The notes under the pieces were generated by a model. It searched no databases. It was not told the DNA's origin and saw nothing but the letters and a program-made list of their open reading frames with translations. The translations under genes were made by a program, and so were the position numbers. A DNA stretch of 64,000 nucleotides, from positions 248,001 to 312,000 of the forward strand of contig NZ_JACIEQ010000003.1 in NCBI RefSeq assembly GCF_014196965.1, given 5' to 3'. Positions 1-9,503 of the stretch are shown here, one piece after another. The stretch comes from Actibacterium naphthalenivorans (GTDB lineage Bacteria > Pseudomonadota > Alphaproteobacteria > Rhodobacterales > Rhodobacteraceae). Each line of letters opens with the position of its first letter. Within the stretch, counting starts at the first letter, position 1.

Positions 1-971
1 TGAACCGCGCCATCCCCACTGAAACCCTGAAGGCAGACCCGCAGGGGCTGGCCCGCGCGGCAGAACTCCTTGCGCGGGGAGGGCTTGTCGCCTTTCCCAC
101 CGAAACGGTCTATGGGCTGGGCGCGGATGCGCGCGACGATACCGCCGTCGCCCGGATATTCGAGGCCAAGGGCCGCCCCCGGTTCAACCCGTTGATCGTG
201 CATCTGCCCGATATCGCCGCCGCGCGCCGCATCGCGCTGTTTCCAGACGCGGCCGAACGGCTGGCGGGCGCCTTCTGGCCCGGTCCGCTGACGCTTGTGC
301 TGCCGCTGCGGCCCGATGCGGGGCTTTCGCCGCTGGTGACGGCGGGCAATGATACGGTGGCGCTGCGCCTGCCGGCGCATGCGGTGGCGCGCGCGCTGCT
401 GGTGCGGTTCGGCGGCCCGGTGGCGGCGCCCTCGGCCAACCCGTCGGGCAAGGTCAGCCCGACCCGCGCCGAACATGTGGCCGAAGGGCTTGCCGGACGG
501 ATCGAGGCGGTGCTGGATGGCGGCGCCTGCGACGTGGGGCTGGAATCCACCATCGTCGGCATCGGCGCGGACGGGGCCGCGACCCTGCTGCGCCCGGGTG
601 GCCTGCCCGTCGAGGTGATCGAGGATTGCCTTGGTCACCCTCTGGCCCGCCGCGGCGAGGATGCGGCGATTTCCGCGCCGGGGCAGCTTGGCTCGCATTA
701 CGCGCCGGAGGCCGGGATCAGGCTGGAAGCGCGCGCGCCGCGTGCCGGCGAGCTTTGGCTGGGGTTCGGGCCGGGCTGCGAGGGGGCGGCGATGAACCTG
801 TCGCCCGGCGGTGATCTGGTCGAGGCCGCGGCCAACCTGTTTCACCACCTGCGCGCGATGGACGCACTGGCGCAGACGGGCCAGGTGATTGCCGTGGCGC
901 CGATCCCTGAACACGGGCTGGGCCGGGCCATCAACGACAGGCTGCGCCGCGCCGCTGCCCCCCGGCCCTGA
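1..971 (+). CDS. L-threonylcarbamoyladenylate synthase, Sua5/YrdC type (start just outside window)
   Basis: Cytosolic enzyme that makes threonylcarbamoyl-AMP from threonine, bicarbonate and ATP for the t6A modification of ANN-decoding tRNAs. The frame is open from base 3 (N-R-A-I-P-T-E). Bases 1-2 are TG, so the ATG almost certainly begins one base before the window and the full protein would be about 323 residues. The N-terminal YrdC domain shows PTETVYGLGADA and KGRPRFNPLIVH, the substrate-pocket motifs. The linker SAPGQLGSHYAPEA followed by a shorter C-terminal domain marks the long Sua5 form rather than the short TsaC form. The stop is TGA at 969-971. It is convergent with the next gene. 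Assignment is secure; only the first base of the start is missing. Confidence 0.9.
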   Translation, partial: NRAIPTETLKADPQGLARAAELLARGGLVAFPTETVYGLGADARDDTAVARIFEAKGRPRFNPLIVHLPDIAAARRIALFPDAAERLAGAFWPGPLTLVLPLRPDAGLSPLVTAGNDTVALRLPAHAVARALLVRFGGPVAAPSANPSGKVSPTRAEHVAEGLAGRIEAVLDGGACDVGLESTIVGIGADGAATLLRPGGLPVEVIEDCLGHPLARRGEDAAISAPGQLGSHYAPEAGIRLEARAPRAGELWLGFGPGCEGAAMNLSPGGDLVEAAANLFHHLRAMDALAQTGQVIAVAPIPEHGLGRAINDRLRRAAAPRP

Positions 972-983
972 ACCCCCCCGCGC

Positions 984-1559
984 TCAGGCGTGGCCGCAGG
1001 CCGCCGAAAGCGACAGCGGATCGACGCCCAGCACGTTCAGCGCCCGGCCCCATTTGCTGTCATCATCGCCGGCGAACACGATCTCGGGGCTGGCATCGCA
1101 GGTCAGCCAGCCGTTGGCGCCGATCTCCGCCTCGAGCTGCCCCGGCCCCCAGCCGGAATATCCCAGCGCCAGAAGCGTGTTGTCGGGCCCGGTGCCGCGC
1201 GCCATGTCATCCAGAATGTCCAGCGTCGCGGTCAGGCCGAACTGCGCATCCACCTTCAGCGTCGTCGCGCTGTTCGAACGATAGTCGGACGAATGCAGCA
1301 CAAAGCCGCGCCCGTGTTCCACCGGGCCGCCGAAATGCACCCGGATGTCACGGCCGGTGCCGCGCGGGATCTGCAACTGTTCCAGCATGTCGGACAGGCG
1401 CAGTTCCTGCGACGGCTTGTTGATGATCAGCCCCATCGCGCCCTCGGCGGAATGGGCGCATATGTAGACCACGCTTTTCTCGAACCGCGGATCGCCCATG
1501 CCGGGCATCGCGATCAGAAGCTTGCCGCTGAGGTCCAGTTCGCTGCCTGAAATATCCAT
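984..1559 (-). CDS. YqgE/AlgH family protein
   Basis: A 191-residue member of the YqgE/AlgH family (DUF179), found widely in proteobacteria and of unsettled biochemical role. It is recognised by the N-terminal [17 protein letters not shown] and by [22 protein letters not shown] and [15 protein letters not shown] along the chain. I chose the ATG at 1559 ([15 protein letters not shown]), because the family normally starts a few residues before [10 protein letters not shown]. A longer frame to 1601 adds an unrelated 14-residue leader. There is no signal peptide or membrane segment. It lies tail to tail with the Sua5-type gene and head to head with the DsbD-domain gene. The family call is firm and the function is unknown. 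Confidence 0.88.
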   Translation of the reverse strand: MDISGSELDLSGKLLIAMPGMGDPRFEKSVVYICAHSAEGAMGLIINKPSQELRLSDMLEQLQIPRGTGRDIRVHFGGPVEHGRGFVLHSSDYRSNSATTLKVDAQFGLTATLDILDDMARGTGPDNTLLALGYSGWGPGQLEAEIGANGWLTCDASPEIVFAGDDDSKWGRALNVLGVDPLSLSAACGHA

Positions 1560-1690
1560 GCGCCAAAGGTGGTCGTTGCACCGGTTTGGCGCAAGGGCCA
1601 CGCGCGCCGGGTGGTACGAAAAGCCACACTCGCGCCGCCATCGCCCAATTGTGATTTCGTTCGCGGCCGCCGATGCCTATGTTCTGCGCC

Positions 1691-2506
1691 ATGGTCAAAT
1701 CCGTTCTCACCTGCCTGGCGCTTGCTGCCGGCCTGGCGTTTTCCCCGCTGTCCCCGGCGCGGGCCGAAAGCCCCTACGCGTCTGTCATCACGGCGGAAAT
1801 CCTGCCCGGCTGGGAAACCGCCCGCGGCACCCAGATGGTCGGGCTGCGGCTGAAACTGGCACCCGAATGGAAAACCTACTGGCGCGCGCCCGGCGATGCC
1901 GGCATTCCGCCGCGGTTCGAATGGTCCGGCTCCGAGAACCTTCGCTCGGCCGATCTGTTCTGGCCCCGGCCCGAGGTGATCTATCAGAACGGCATGCGCA
2001 CCATCGCCTACAAGCACGAGGTGGTGCTGCCGATCGAACTGACGCCGCAGAGGCCCGGCGCGCCGATCACCCTGAACGGGGTTGTCGAGCTGGGCGTGTG
2101 CCTCGACATCTGCATGCCGATGGAACTTGCGCTGCACGCCGATCTTCCCGCCGCGCCGGAGCCCGCGCCGATCCGGGCCGCGCTGGCGCAGCGCCCCGTG
2201 CCCGGCTATCAGGCCGGGGTCGGCGATGTGATCTGCAGCGCCACACCGCTGCCCGACGGGCTGCGCCTGACCACGCGCATCACCGTGCCGCCGCTTGGGG
2301 GCAAGGAGATTGCCGTGGTCGAACTGGCCGATCCGTCGATCTGGGTGGCCGAGGCCGAAGTGTCGCGCCGGGGCAATGAGTTGACGGCGGTAACCGATCT
2401 TGTGCCGGCCAATGCCGCCCCCTTCGCGCTGGACCGGTCCGGCGTGCGCATCACGCTGTTGTCGGACAGCCGGGCGATCGACATTCAGGGCTGCGTAGGC
2501 GGCTAG
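1691..2506 (+). CDS. Periplasmic DsbD N-terminal-domain (DsbD_N/ScsB-like) protein
   Basis: A 271-residue exported protein with a clear signal peptide (hydrophobic run ending SPARA, mature start about ESPYAS). The rest resembles the N-terminal immunoglobulin-like domain of the thiol-disulfide reductases DsbD/ScsB: PEWKTYWRAPGDAGIPP early and GVCLDICMP near mid-protein, giving a C-x3-C pair that could exchange disulfides. No transmembrane DsbD beta domain or thioredoxin domain follows, so this is a stand-alone domain that would need a membrane partner encoded elsewhere. An in-frame ATG at 1673 would add six residues. I prefer 1691 because it begins the signal peptide cleanly. The TAG stop overlaps the stop of the convergent efflux permease gene. 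Confidence 0.8.
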   Translation: MVKSVLTCLALAAGLAFSPLSPARAESPYASVITAEILPGWETARGTQMVGLRLKLAPEWKTYWRAPGDAGIPPRFEWSGSENLRSADLFWPRPEVIYQNGMRTIAYKHEVVLPIELTPQRPGAPITLNGVVELGVCLDICMPMELALHADLPAAPEPAPIRAALAQRPVPGYQAGVGDVICSATPLPDGLRLTTRITVPPLGGKEIAVVELADPSIWVAEAEVSRRGNELTAVTDLVPANAAPFALDRSGVRITLLSDSRAIDIQGCVGG

Positions 2507-5500
2507 GCCCCCGCGCTGCGCCGGGCATAGACCAGCGCCGTAACCGTATAGACGATCAGCAAAAGCACCGCCGCCCCGGCCAGAAACAGGCCCAGCGCCG
2601 CCGGCATCGCCGGCACCCCCGCCAGCCCGGGAAACGCGCCGGTGACAATCCCCGGCAGGGCGCCCGTCACCACCGCATGGCCCAGCGTCAGCCCGAACAG
2701 CCCGCCAAGGCCCAGCGCCGCCACGGCGATCACCGCGCCCATCGCCCGCGCGCGCGAAGGCTGCCCCAGCGCCCGCCGCGCGGCGGCAATGTGGCGCGAC
2801 ACATCCTGCTGCATCGCCAGCAGCGCCGGCACCATCAGCAACACCAGAACCATGCCGAAGCCAAGCCCGTAGACCAGCGTCACCACCGTGGGTTTCAGGA
2901 ACTGCGCCTGTTGCGAGCTTTCATAGAGCAGCGGCGCGAGGCCCAGAACCGTGGTCGCGGTGGTCAGGAACACCGGCCGCAGCCGGTCGGCCGTCGCGTC
3001 GATGATCGCGGGCACCAGCCCGCGGGTCTGCGAATATTCATCCACCGTGCCGACCAGCACGATGGAATCGTTGATGATGATCCCGGTCATGCCGATCAGC
3101 CCGACGACCGTGAACATCGACAGCGGAATCTCCCACAGCGCGTGGCCATAGATCGTGCCGACAAGTCCGAAGGGAATGATCGCCATCACCACCACCGGCC
3201 GGGTCCAGCTCGAGAAGATCCAGGCCAGCGTCAGGTAGATGCCCAGAAGGCACAGCATCAGCCCGGTCATCGCGTCGGCCAGAAACTCGTTTTCCTGCTC
3301 GGCCAGGCCCGAAAGCTGCCAGGCGACGCCGTATTCGCTTTCGATGGCGGGCAGGATCGTACGCTCCAGCGCCTCCATCACCGCCTCGGCCCGGGCCGGA
3401 TCATCCTCCGATATATCGCCGGTGACCGACACCACGCGCAGCCCGTTCTCACGCCGGATGGTGGAGAAGCCGGTGCGCCGCTCGACCGTCACGATATCGG
3501 CCAGCGGCAGGTATTGCCCGCTGGCCGAGCGCAGCAGCGTGCGGTCGAGGAAATCCGCGGTAAGCTCGCCGGTGGGCAGTTCCACCCGAATGGCGGCCGA
3601 ACGCGGCCCGTCGGGGTAGGTCGCGGCCTCGATCCCGTTCAGGCGGTTGCGCAGCACCCGGCCGAGCCCGTCTATGGTGAAACCCACCGCGGTGCCCTGC
3701 GCCGTCAGTTCCAGGATCAGCTCTTCCTTGTCATAGGCCAGGCTGTCCTCGAGCGCCGATACTTCGGGGAACTGCGAAACCCTGGCCTTCAGCGCCTCGG
3801 CCGCCGCCTTCAGCGTTTCGGAATCGGCGCCGTAGAATTCCACATCCAGCGCGTCGCCCCCCGGCCCCGAGCGCCAGCCCCGGAAACTGAGCACCTCGAC
3901 CAGCGGATGGCTGCGCACCTCTTCCTGCAGATCGGCCAGAAAGCGGAATGACGAATAGGGCCGCAGATCGGCGTCGATCAGCTCGATCGCGATCGAGCCC
4001 AGCAGCTCCTCGTCCTTGGTGCCGACGCCCGACAGGCCACGGCCGGTGTTGCCGCCGACCTCCGCCAGCACGTAAACCAGCGGATTGCGCCCATGCTCTG
4101 CCTCGTAGCGCGCGGCCACGGCGGCAGTGGCGCGCTGCATCTCGCGCATCATCGCCATCGTGTCTTCGCGCCGGGCGCCGGGCGCCATCGCGAAATTGCC
4201 GGAAATCGAGCCTTGTTCGGGCGAGTTGAAGAACCGCCACTGCACATCGCCCCGGATGAGCAGCGCCACCTGCGTGGCCAGCACCACCAGCACCAGCGCC
4301 ATCACCGGATAGCGCGCCCGGATCACCCCGGCCATCAGCGGCCGGAACAGCGCCGCCTGCACCCAGCCGAACCCCCGGTTCACCACCCGCGAGGGCAGAT
4401 CATACCAATGTTCCTTCGCCGAATGGGCCAACGCATGAGACATGTGGTTGGGCAGGATCAGAAAGCATTCCACCAACGAGGCCATCAACACCGCGATCAC
4501 GGTGAACGGTATGTCGGAAATCAGATCGCCGAACCGGCCGCTGATCGCGGTCAGCCCGAAAAAGGCGATGACCGTGGTGATCGTGGCCGAAATCACCGGC
4601 GGGGCCATCCGCCGGGCCGCATTCTCTGCCGCCTCGACCGGGCCTTCGCCCAGCCGCCGCGACCGGAAATCGGCATGTTCCCCCACCACGATCGCGTCAT
4701 CCACCACGATCCCGGTGGTGATGATCAGCGCGAACAGTGAGATCATGTTGATCGTCAGCCCCGACGCGTACATCAGCGCAATCGTGGCCAACATCGAAAC
4801 CGGAATCCCCGCCGCCACCCAGAAGGCCGTGCGCGCGTTCAGGAACAGGAACAGCAGCGCCACCACCAGCAACAGCCCCATCAGCCCATTGTCCAGCAGG
4901 ATGTTCAGGCGCCCGGTGATCGCCTCGGCGCGGGTGCGGATCAGGTCGATCCGCACCTCGGCGGGCAGGCTCGCCACCATTTCATCGGCGACGTCCTGCA
5001 CCACGTTCTGAATGTCGATCGCATCGCCCCGGTCCGAACGGTCCACCCGCACCGACACCGCCGGATGCGCACCCACGTAATAGGCGCGCTCGCGGTCGAT
5101 CCCCTCGACGATCACCCGCGCCACATCGCCCACCGTCAGGTTCGATCCGTCGTCATTGGCGCGCAGCACCACCGCCTCGATCTCGTCGACGCTGCGCTTG
5201 GCCACGCCGGTACGCACCCGTGCGCTGCCGCCCGACACGTCCCCGGCGGGCGAGGTTTCGGCCGCCGCCTCGATCGCATCGGCGATCTGGGCCATGGTCA
5301 CGTCATGCCGGACCAGCGCGGCCGAGGGCACCTCGACAATCGTATTCGGCGCCGCCAGCCCGCGGATCGTGGTGCGCGTCACCCCCGCCGCGAACAGCCG
5401 GGTGACGAATTCATCGGCGAACCGGCCAAGCTGATCCACCCCCACCGGCCCGGTGATCACCACATCCGTCACCCGGTCGCGCCAGGCACCGCGGCGCACG

Positions 5501-5904
5501 GTGGGCTCATCCGCCTCTTCGGGCAGCTCTGTCACGGCGTCCACCGCCGCTTGCACGTCGGACGCGGCGCGCGCCATGTCCCAGCCCGGCTCGAACGACA
5601 GATCGATATTCGCCCGCCCCTCGGTCGAGCGCGAGGTGGCGTCTTCCACCCCTTCCACCGCCAGCAGCACCGGCTCCAGCACCTGGGTGATGCCGGCATC
5701 CACGTCATCGGCACCGGCGCCGTCCCACGTCACATTCACCGTCACGTCATCGACGATCACATCGGGAAAGAACTGCGCCCGCATCCGCGGCACCGCCGCC
5801 AGGCCCAGCGCGATCAGGATCACCAGCAACAGGTTCGCCGCCGTCCCGTGCCGGGTGAAATAGGAAAGGATCCCTCCGGCCGCCCCGGCCATGCGCCCCG
5901 CCAT
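2503..5904 (-). CDS. RND efflux transporter permease (AcrB/HAE1-like)
   Basis: Inner-membrane proton-driven drug/solute pump of 1133 residues. The N-terminal segment (SYFTRHGTAANLLLVILIAL) is the first membrane helix, followed by the periplasmic porter region. The TM4 stretch GIVVDDAIVVGEH carries the paired aspartates of the proton relay, and the second half repeats the architecture with GIIINDSIVLVG. Typical members are about 1020-1050 residues. This one has a C-terminal extension with about two extra hydrophobic segments (last ~90 residues). It starts 3 bp after the membrane-fusion gene on the same strand, so the two form an operon. No outer-membrane channel gene is adjacent. The substrate cannot be told from sequence. 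Confidence 0.92.
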   Translation of the reverse strand: MAGRMAGAAGGILSYFTRHGTAANLLLVILIALGLAAVPRMRAQFFPDVIVDDVTVNVTWDGAGADDVDAGITQVLEPVLLAVEGVEDATSRSTEGRANIDLSFEPGWDMARAASDVQAAVDAVTELPEEADEPTVRRGAWRDRVTDVVITGPVGVDQLGRFADEFVTRLFAAGVTRTTIRGLAAPNTIVEVPSAALVRHDVTMAQIADAIEAAAETSPAGDVSGGSARVRTGVAKRSVDEIEAVVLRANDDGSNLTVGDVARVIVEGIDRERAYYVGAHPAVSVRVDRSDRGDAIDIQNVVQDVADEMVASLPAEVRIDLIRTRAEAITGRLNILLDNGLMGLLLVVALLFLFLNARTAFWVAAGIPVSMLATIALMYASGLTINMISLFALIITTGIVVDDAIVVGEHADFRSRRLGEGPVEAAENAARRMAPPVISATITTVIAFFGLTAISGRFGDLISDIPFTVIAVLMASLVECFLILPNHMSHALAHSAKEHWYDLPSRVVNRGFGWVQAALFRPLMAGVIRARYPVMALVLVVLATQVALLIRGDVQWRFFNSPEQGSISGNFAMAPGARREDTMAMMREMQRATAAVAARYEAEHGRNPLVYVLAEVGGNTGRGLSGVGTKDEELLGSIAIELIDADLRPYSSFRFLADLQEEVRSHPLVEVLSFRGWRSGPGGDALDVEFYGADSETLKAAAEALKARVSQFPEVSALEDSLAYDKEELILELTAQGTAVGFTIDGLGRVLRNRLNGIEAATYPDGPRSAAIRVELPTGELTADFLDRTLLRSASGQYLPLADIVTVERRTGFSTIRRENGLRVVSVTGDISEDDPARAEAVMEALERTILPAIESEYGVAWQLSGLAEQENEFLADAMTGLMLCLLGIYLTLAWIFSSWTRPVVVMAIIPFGLVGTIYGHALWEIPLSMFTVVGLIGMTGIIINDSIVLVGTVDEYSQTRGLVPAIIDATADRLRPVFLTTATTVLGLAPLLYESSQQAQFLKPTVVTLVYGLGFGMVLVLLMVPALLAMQQDVSRHIAAARRALGQPSRARAMGAVIAVAALGLGGLFGLTLGHAVVTGALPGIVTGAFPGLAGVPAMPAALGLFLAGAAVLLLIVYTVTALVYARRSAGA

Positions 5905-5907
5905 CGC

Positions 5908-7374
5908 CTAGCCCCCCATGCGGCTCTCGATCCGCTCGACCGTGACCGCGGGCACCCTGTCCTGCGTCAACTGCGCCAGCACCCGTTCCTTGGCCTCCGG
6001 CGGCATGAACTGGCTGGCTTCGATAAAGGCGATCAACTGCGCCCTGCGCTCGGGCGACAGTTCCACCATCTCCGGCACCGCCAGAGCGCCGTCGGCGCTG
6101 GCCTCGGGGCGGACCGGGCGCACCTTGATGCCCGCGCCCAGCAGCGGAGAGCGTTCGGCCACCACCTCCTGCCCGTAAAGGCCCGGCGCCCGCACGATCA
6201 CATCGTTGCCCTGACGGCGCAGCAACGTCACCCCGACCTGCTCCAGCCGTTCGTCACCGGCCAGAACCAGTACCGTATTCGCCGCGTCCAGCGCCGTCGA
6301 CGGCAACACCGCCACATCGCCAAGCACCGGCTCTTCAACCCGCACGGTCACGAAATCGCCGGGGCGAAACCCCTTGGCCTGCTCCAGCCGCGCGAACAGC
6401 AGCCGCCCGGTCTGGCCCTCGGCCACGGCCGCGCTTTCGCGGGTGATGACCCCGGGCGCCACCAGATCGGCACCATAGGCATCCAGAGTGACAGCCACCG
6501 GCGCCGGCACCAGCGCGCCACTCTCATCCAGCAGATTCAGGTATTGCGGCGTCGAGATCCGGAACGACACTTCCAGATCGTCGGGATCGATCAGCCGGGC
6601 CACCTGCTCATTATGCGCCACCAGCCCGCCCTCGACGATCGACACCTCGCTCAGCGTACCGGAATATTCGGCGTAAAGCTCGGTATCGGCCAGCCGCCGC
6701 TCGGCCTCGGCCAGATTGATCCGCTCGCGCGAAAGCTGTGTTCCGGCCTGATCCAGCCGGCTTTCGGCGCTGGCCAGCAACTGGCGCCGCGACACCACCG
6801 ATTGCTGCGCCGAGGCCGCTGCCAGCTCCGCCTCTTCGACCAGCGCATCGGTGGCAAAGCCGCGTTCCTGCAGGCTCTGCTGGCGTTCCAGCGCGCGGGT
6901 CCGCAGCGCGGCCTGCTCCTGCGCCGCGGCCAGATCGTCCCGCGCCAGAACCAGCGCACGCTCGGCGTCGCGCAGTTCCGCCTCGGCCTCGCTCAGATCG
7001 GCGCGCGCCACTTCGACGGCCGACTGCGCATCGGCGGGATCGACCCGGAACAAAAGCTGCCCGGCGTCAACGCGCCCGCCCTCTTCGAACCCGTCCGAAA
7101 GCACCACCACCGTGCCCGCCGCCTTGGCCCGCAGATCCAGCGTCCGGCGGCTGCGTACCTGGCCGAATGCGGTCAGCACCGGGGCAACATCCTGCGCGCG
7201 CACGGGCACCACATTCACCGCGAACACTCGTTCGCGGGCGGGGCGCGCGGGCTCCTGCTCCGCCCAGCGGGTGACCAGCGCGGAATAGACAGACTGGCCC
7301 GCGAAGGTCAGCAGGCCCAGGGTCGCCGCCAGAAGAAAAAGCCCCACAAGGCTTCGGCGCAGAAAACGCATCAA
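5908..7374 (-). CDS. RND efflux periplasmic adaptor (membrane fusion protein)
   Basis: A 488-residue HlyD/AcrA-type adaptor that would bridge the RND pump to an outer-membrane channel. It begins with a membrane anchor or signal (LVGLFLLAATLGLLTFAG), then a lipoyl/barrel half with LDLRAKAAGTVV. A long alpha-helical hairpin rich in Ala, Glu, Arg and Gln follows (about residues 120-235), then the returning barrel with beta-barrel and membrane-proximal domains. It lies immediately upstream of the permease with 3 bp between them and begins a two-gene transcription unit. About 160 bp of non-coding sequence separates it from the Nudix gene, so a promoter probably lies there. A second Met directly follows the first, so the start is uncertain by one codon. 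Confidence 0.9.
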   Translation of the reverse strand: MMRFLRRSLVGLFLLAATLGLLTFAGQSVYSALVTRWAEQEPARPARERVFAVNVVPVRAQDVAPVLTAFGQVRSRRTLDLRAKAAGTVVVLSDGFEEGGRVDAGQLLFRVDPADAQSAVEVARADLSEAEAELRDAERALVLARDDLAAAQEQAALRTRALERQQSLQERGFATDALVEEAELAAASAQQSVVSRRQLLASAESRLDQAGTQLSRERINLAEAERRLADTELYAEYSGTLSEVSIVEGGLVAHNEQVARLIDPDDLEVSFRISTPQYLNLLDESGALVPAPVAVTLDAYGADLVAPGVITRESAAVAEGQTGRLLFARLEQAKGFRPGDFVTVRVEEPVLGDVAVLPSTALDAANTVLVLAGDERLEQVGVTLLRRQGNDVIVRAPGLYGQEVVAERSPLLGAGIKVRPVRPEASADGALAVPEMVELSPERRAQLIAFIEASQFMPPEAKERVLAQLTQDRVPAVTVERIESRMGG

Positions 7375-7537
7375 TCGGGTCCTTACCGGGTTCGGCGCAC
7401 GGGAAACTCACGCCGCCGTGATGATAGCGCGCGCCATGCCCGGCGCAAACCACATCTGTGTTACGCACAGCACCCCGCATTCCGTCGCACCCAAGGTGAT
7501 TTTTCCGCGCGCACCGGCCGCGGTTCTGCCGCAAAGT

Positions 7538-7990
7538 TCAGCGTCCGGCCCCGAACCGCTCCAGCACGGCCCGGATCGCGGGCACGGTGTCGAACGCCCG
7601 CACCTGCGCCAGGGTCAGAAAGGCGAACCCGGCCCCTTCGCCCAGCACCACCTCTTCGGGCCGCAGCACCCGCAAGGACCGGTAAACATAAAGCACACCG
7701 CCCTCGGTGGCCGAGGATTCGATGCGCACGAAGGGGCGCAACTCCTCCGGCGCCAGATCCACGCCGGTCTCTTCGGCAAACTCGCGCTGCGCCGATTGCA
7801 CCAGGCTCTCGCCCGCTTCGATGGCCCCGCCGAACAGGCACCACTTCCCCGGCGCGGCGATACCGGAAATGTCGTCGCGCAGCTGCATCAGCACCCGGCC
7901 CGCCGCATCCTCGGCAATCACGATCGCCGCCACATAGCTGGGCACGGCCGGAACGGCGCCCAGCGTTTCGAATTCTGTCAGATCATTCAT
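7538..7990 (-). CDS. NUDIX hydrolase
   Basis: A 150-residue cytosolic pyrophosphohydrolase. The complete Nudix box is visible: G55-x5-E61-x7-R69-E70-x2-E73-E74-x-G76 (GAIEAGESLVQSAQREFAEE, then TGV), which binds the catalytic divalent metal. Substrate specificity (modified nucleotide, NDP-sugar and so on) cannot be read from the sequence. Its start overlaps the moaB stop by 4 bp in an ATGA arrangement, and moaB in turn overlaps the DNA glycosylase gene the same way. The three are therefore very probably cotranscribed from right to left, with this gene last. Confidence 0.88.
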   Translation of the reverse strand: MNDLTEFETLGAVPAVPSYVAAIVIAEDAAGRVLMQLRDDISGIAAPGKWCLFGGAIEAGESLVQSAQREFAEETGVDLAPEELRPFVRIESSATEGGVLYVYRSLRVLRPEEVVLGEGAGFAFLTLAQVRAFDTVPAIRAVLERFGAGR

Positions 7991-8532
7991 TTCCGCCGCC
8001 TGTGTTCTTCCAGTCTGGGAAGGATTTCCACGAAATTGCAGGGCCGATGACGGTAGTCGAGCTGCAGCGAAAGGATCTCATCCCAGGCATCCTTGCAGGC
8101 ACCGGGGCTGCCGGGCAGCGCGAACAGATAGGTGCCCTGCGCCACCCCACCCGTGGCCCGCGACTGTACCGCCGAGGTGCCGATCTTCTGCATCGACACG
8201 ATCGTGAACACCGTTCCGAACGCATCGATCTCTTTCTCATAGACATCCCGATGCGCCTCGACCGTCACATCGCGCCCGGTCAGCCCGGTGCCGCCGGTCG
8301 AAATCACCACATCGATCTCCGGCGCCGCGCACCAATCGCGCAGCTGCGCCGCGATCTCCGCCCGCTCATCGCGCAGGATCGTGCGCGCGGCCACCACATG
8401 CCCCGCCGCCTCGATCCGCTCCACCAGCACCTGGCCCGACCGGTCCTCCGCCAGGCTGCGGCTGTCGGATACGGTCAGCACCGCGATGCGGACCGGCACG
8501 AACGCCTTGTTCTCGTCGATGGATGACATCAC
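7987..8532 (-). CDS. moaB: Molybdenum cofactor biosynthesis protein MoaB
   Basis: A 181-residue MoaB/MogA-type protein that adenylylates molybdopterin before molybdenum insertion, or acts close to that step. Diagnostic sequences are RIAVLTVSDSRS near the N terminus and VVISTGGTGLTGRDVT, the MPT/ATP-binding loop, followed by FALPGSPGACKDAWDEIL. It overlaps the downstream Nudix gene and the upstream glycosylase gene by 4 bp each, so translational coupling is likely. Mo-cofactor supply is relevant here because the window also encodes a large Mo-bis-MGD oxidoreductase (30.5-33.1 kb), although moaB is not linked to it. Confidence 0.92.
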   Translation of the reverse strand: MMSSIDENKAFVPVRIAVLTVSDSRSLAEDRSGQVLVERIEAAGHVVAARTILRDERAEIAAQLRDWCAAPEIDVVISTGGTGLTGRDVTVEAHRDVYEKEIDAFGTVFTIVSMQKIGTSAVQSRATGGVAQGTYLFALPGSPGACKDAWDEILSLQLDYRHRPCNFVEILPRLEEHRRRK

Positions 8533-9302
8533 GCGCCTCTCAGTTTCGCCTGCAGCATCAGCAGGTCGTGCCAGGCCTCACGCTTGGCATGGGGGTTGCG
8601 CAGCAGATAGGCCGGGTGGAACATCGGCAGGGCCGGGCGGCCCAGCGCCTGCATCCAGTGGCCGCGCAACCGGGTGATCCCCTTGCGGCCCAATAGCGCC
8701 TGACAGGAATGATTGCCCATCAGCACCAGCAGATCGGGATCCGCCAGTTCCACATGCCGCTCGACGAAAGGCAGCATCATCGCCACCTCCTCGGGCTTCG
8801 GATCACGGTTCTGCGGCGGCCGCCAGGGCAGAATATTGGTGATATAAAGTGCCGCCCCCGGATCCGGCGCATCGCGCCCCATACCGATCGCGGCGAACAT
8901 CCGGTCCAGCAATTGCCCGGCCCGGCCGACAAAGGGCCTGCCCTGCTGATCCTCCTCGCGCCCCGGCGCCTCGCCGATCACCATCACCCCCGCGCCGGGG
9001 CGGCCATCGGCAAACACCAGATTGCGCGCGCCCTTCTTCAACTCGCAAAACTCGAACGCCTCCAGCGCCGCGCGCAACCCCTCCAGATCGCCCGCCGCAG
9101 CCGCCGCCGCTTTCGCCACCGCCACCGGATCCACCTCCGCCGCGGCCACAGGCGCCACCACCGGCGGCACCGCTGCGGGCACCGGCTCCGCCGCCGCCTC
9201 GTAGCGGTTCACCGCCACCTCGCCGATCGCCTCGGTCGCGCCAAGCTCGACCTGCCAGGCCAGCAGCGCCTTCGCGGTATGATAATCCAGTGCAGAATCC
9301 AT
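8529..9302 (-). CDS. Uracil-DNA glycosylase, family-4-like, lacking the iron-sulfur cysteines
   Basis: A 257-residue base-excision repair enzyme. It has the family 4 motif [18 protein letters not shown], followed by AGQLLDRM, then [14 protein letters not shown] and the C-terminal loop [10 protein letters not shown]. The first ~70 residues form an Ala/Pro/Val-rich low-complexity leader. Classical family 4 enzymes bind a 4Fe-4S cluster with four cysteines. Here the whole protein has only two (FEFCELKK and NHSCQALL), so a four-cysteine cluster is impossible. It is the first gene of the glycosylase-moaB-Nudix operon. It diverges from pyrB across about 200 bp that contain one copy of an interspersed palindromic repeat. 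Confidence 0.88.
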   Translation of the reverse strand: MDSALDYHTAKALLAWQVELGATEAIGEVAVNRYEAAAEPVPAAVPPVVAPVAAAEVDPVAVAKAAAAAAGDLEGLRAALEAFEFCELKKGARNLVFADGRPGAGVMVIGEAPGREEDQQGRPFVGRAGQLLDRMFAAIGMGRDAPDPGAALYITNILPWRPPQNRDPKPEEVAMMLPFVERHVELADPDLLVLMGNHSCQALLGRKGITRLRGHWMQALGRPALPMFHPAYLLRNPHAKREAWHDLLMLQAKLRGA

Positions 9303-9360
9303 GGCCGCACGCTAGGACCGCCACAGCCAAAGGTAAAGAATACCCCGTTCTTCTTCGGCC

Positions 9361-9379
9361 AAATATCCCCGCCGGAGGC
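9361..9379. repeat. Interspersed 19-bp repeat, copy A
   Basis: AAATATCCCCGCCGGAGGC lies between the divergent glycosylase and pyrB genes. Its exact reverse complement occurs at 12381-12399, about 3 kb away, and a near copy at 12437-12455. In each case a TTCTTC/TTCTTTT-like tract lies on the AAATAT side. Here the repeat is a single arm; at 12.4 kb two arms form a hairpin. Confidence 0.8.
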
Positions 9380-9503
9380 AGACGGGCCGCCGCAGGCGGC
9401 CCCAAAGCAATGGCGCGGCACGCGCCGCATGCCCGAGCACCGGCAATCCCTTGCCGCCGCACCCGCCGCTTCCTATAAGCAAACCGATCAGGACGGAGGC
9501 CCC

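Noticed and set aside
5065-8526. Very long plus-strand open frame (over 1100 codons)
   Set aside because: It lies opposite the RND, Nudix and MoaB genes, and its translation is rich in Arg, His, Pro and Gln without any domain. It is an artefact of high G+C codon use.
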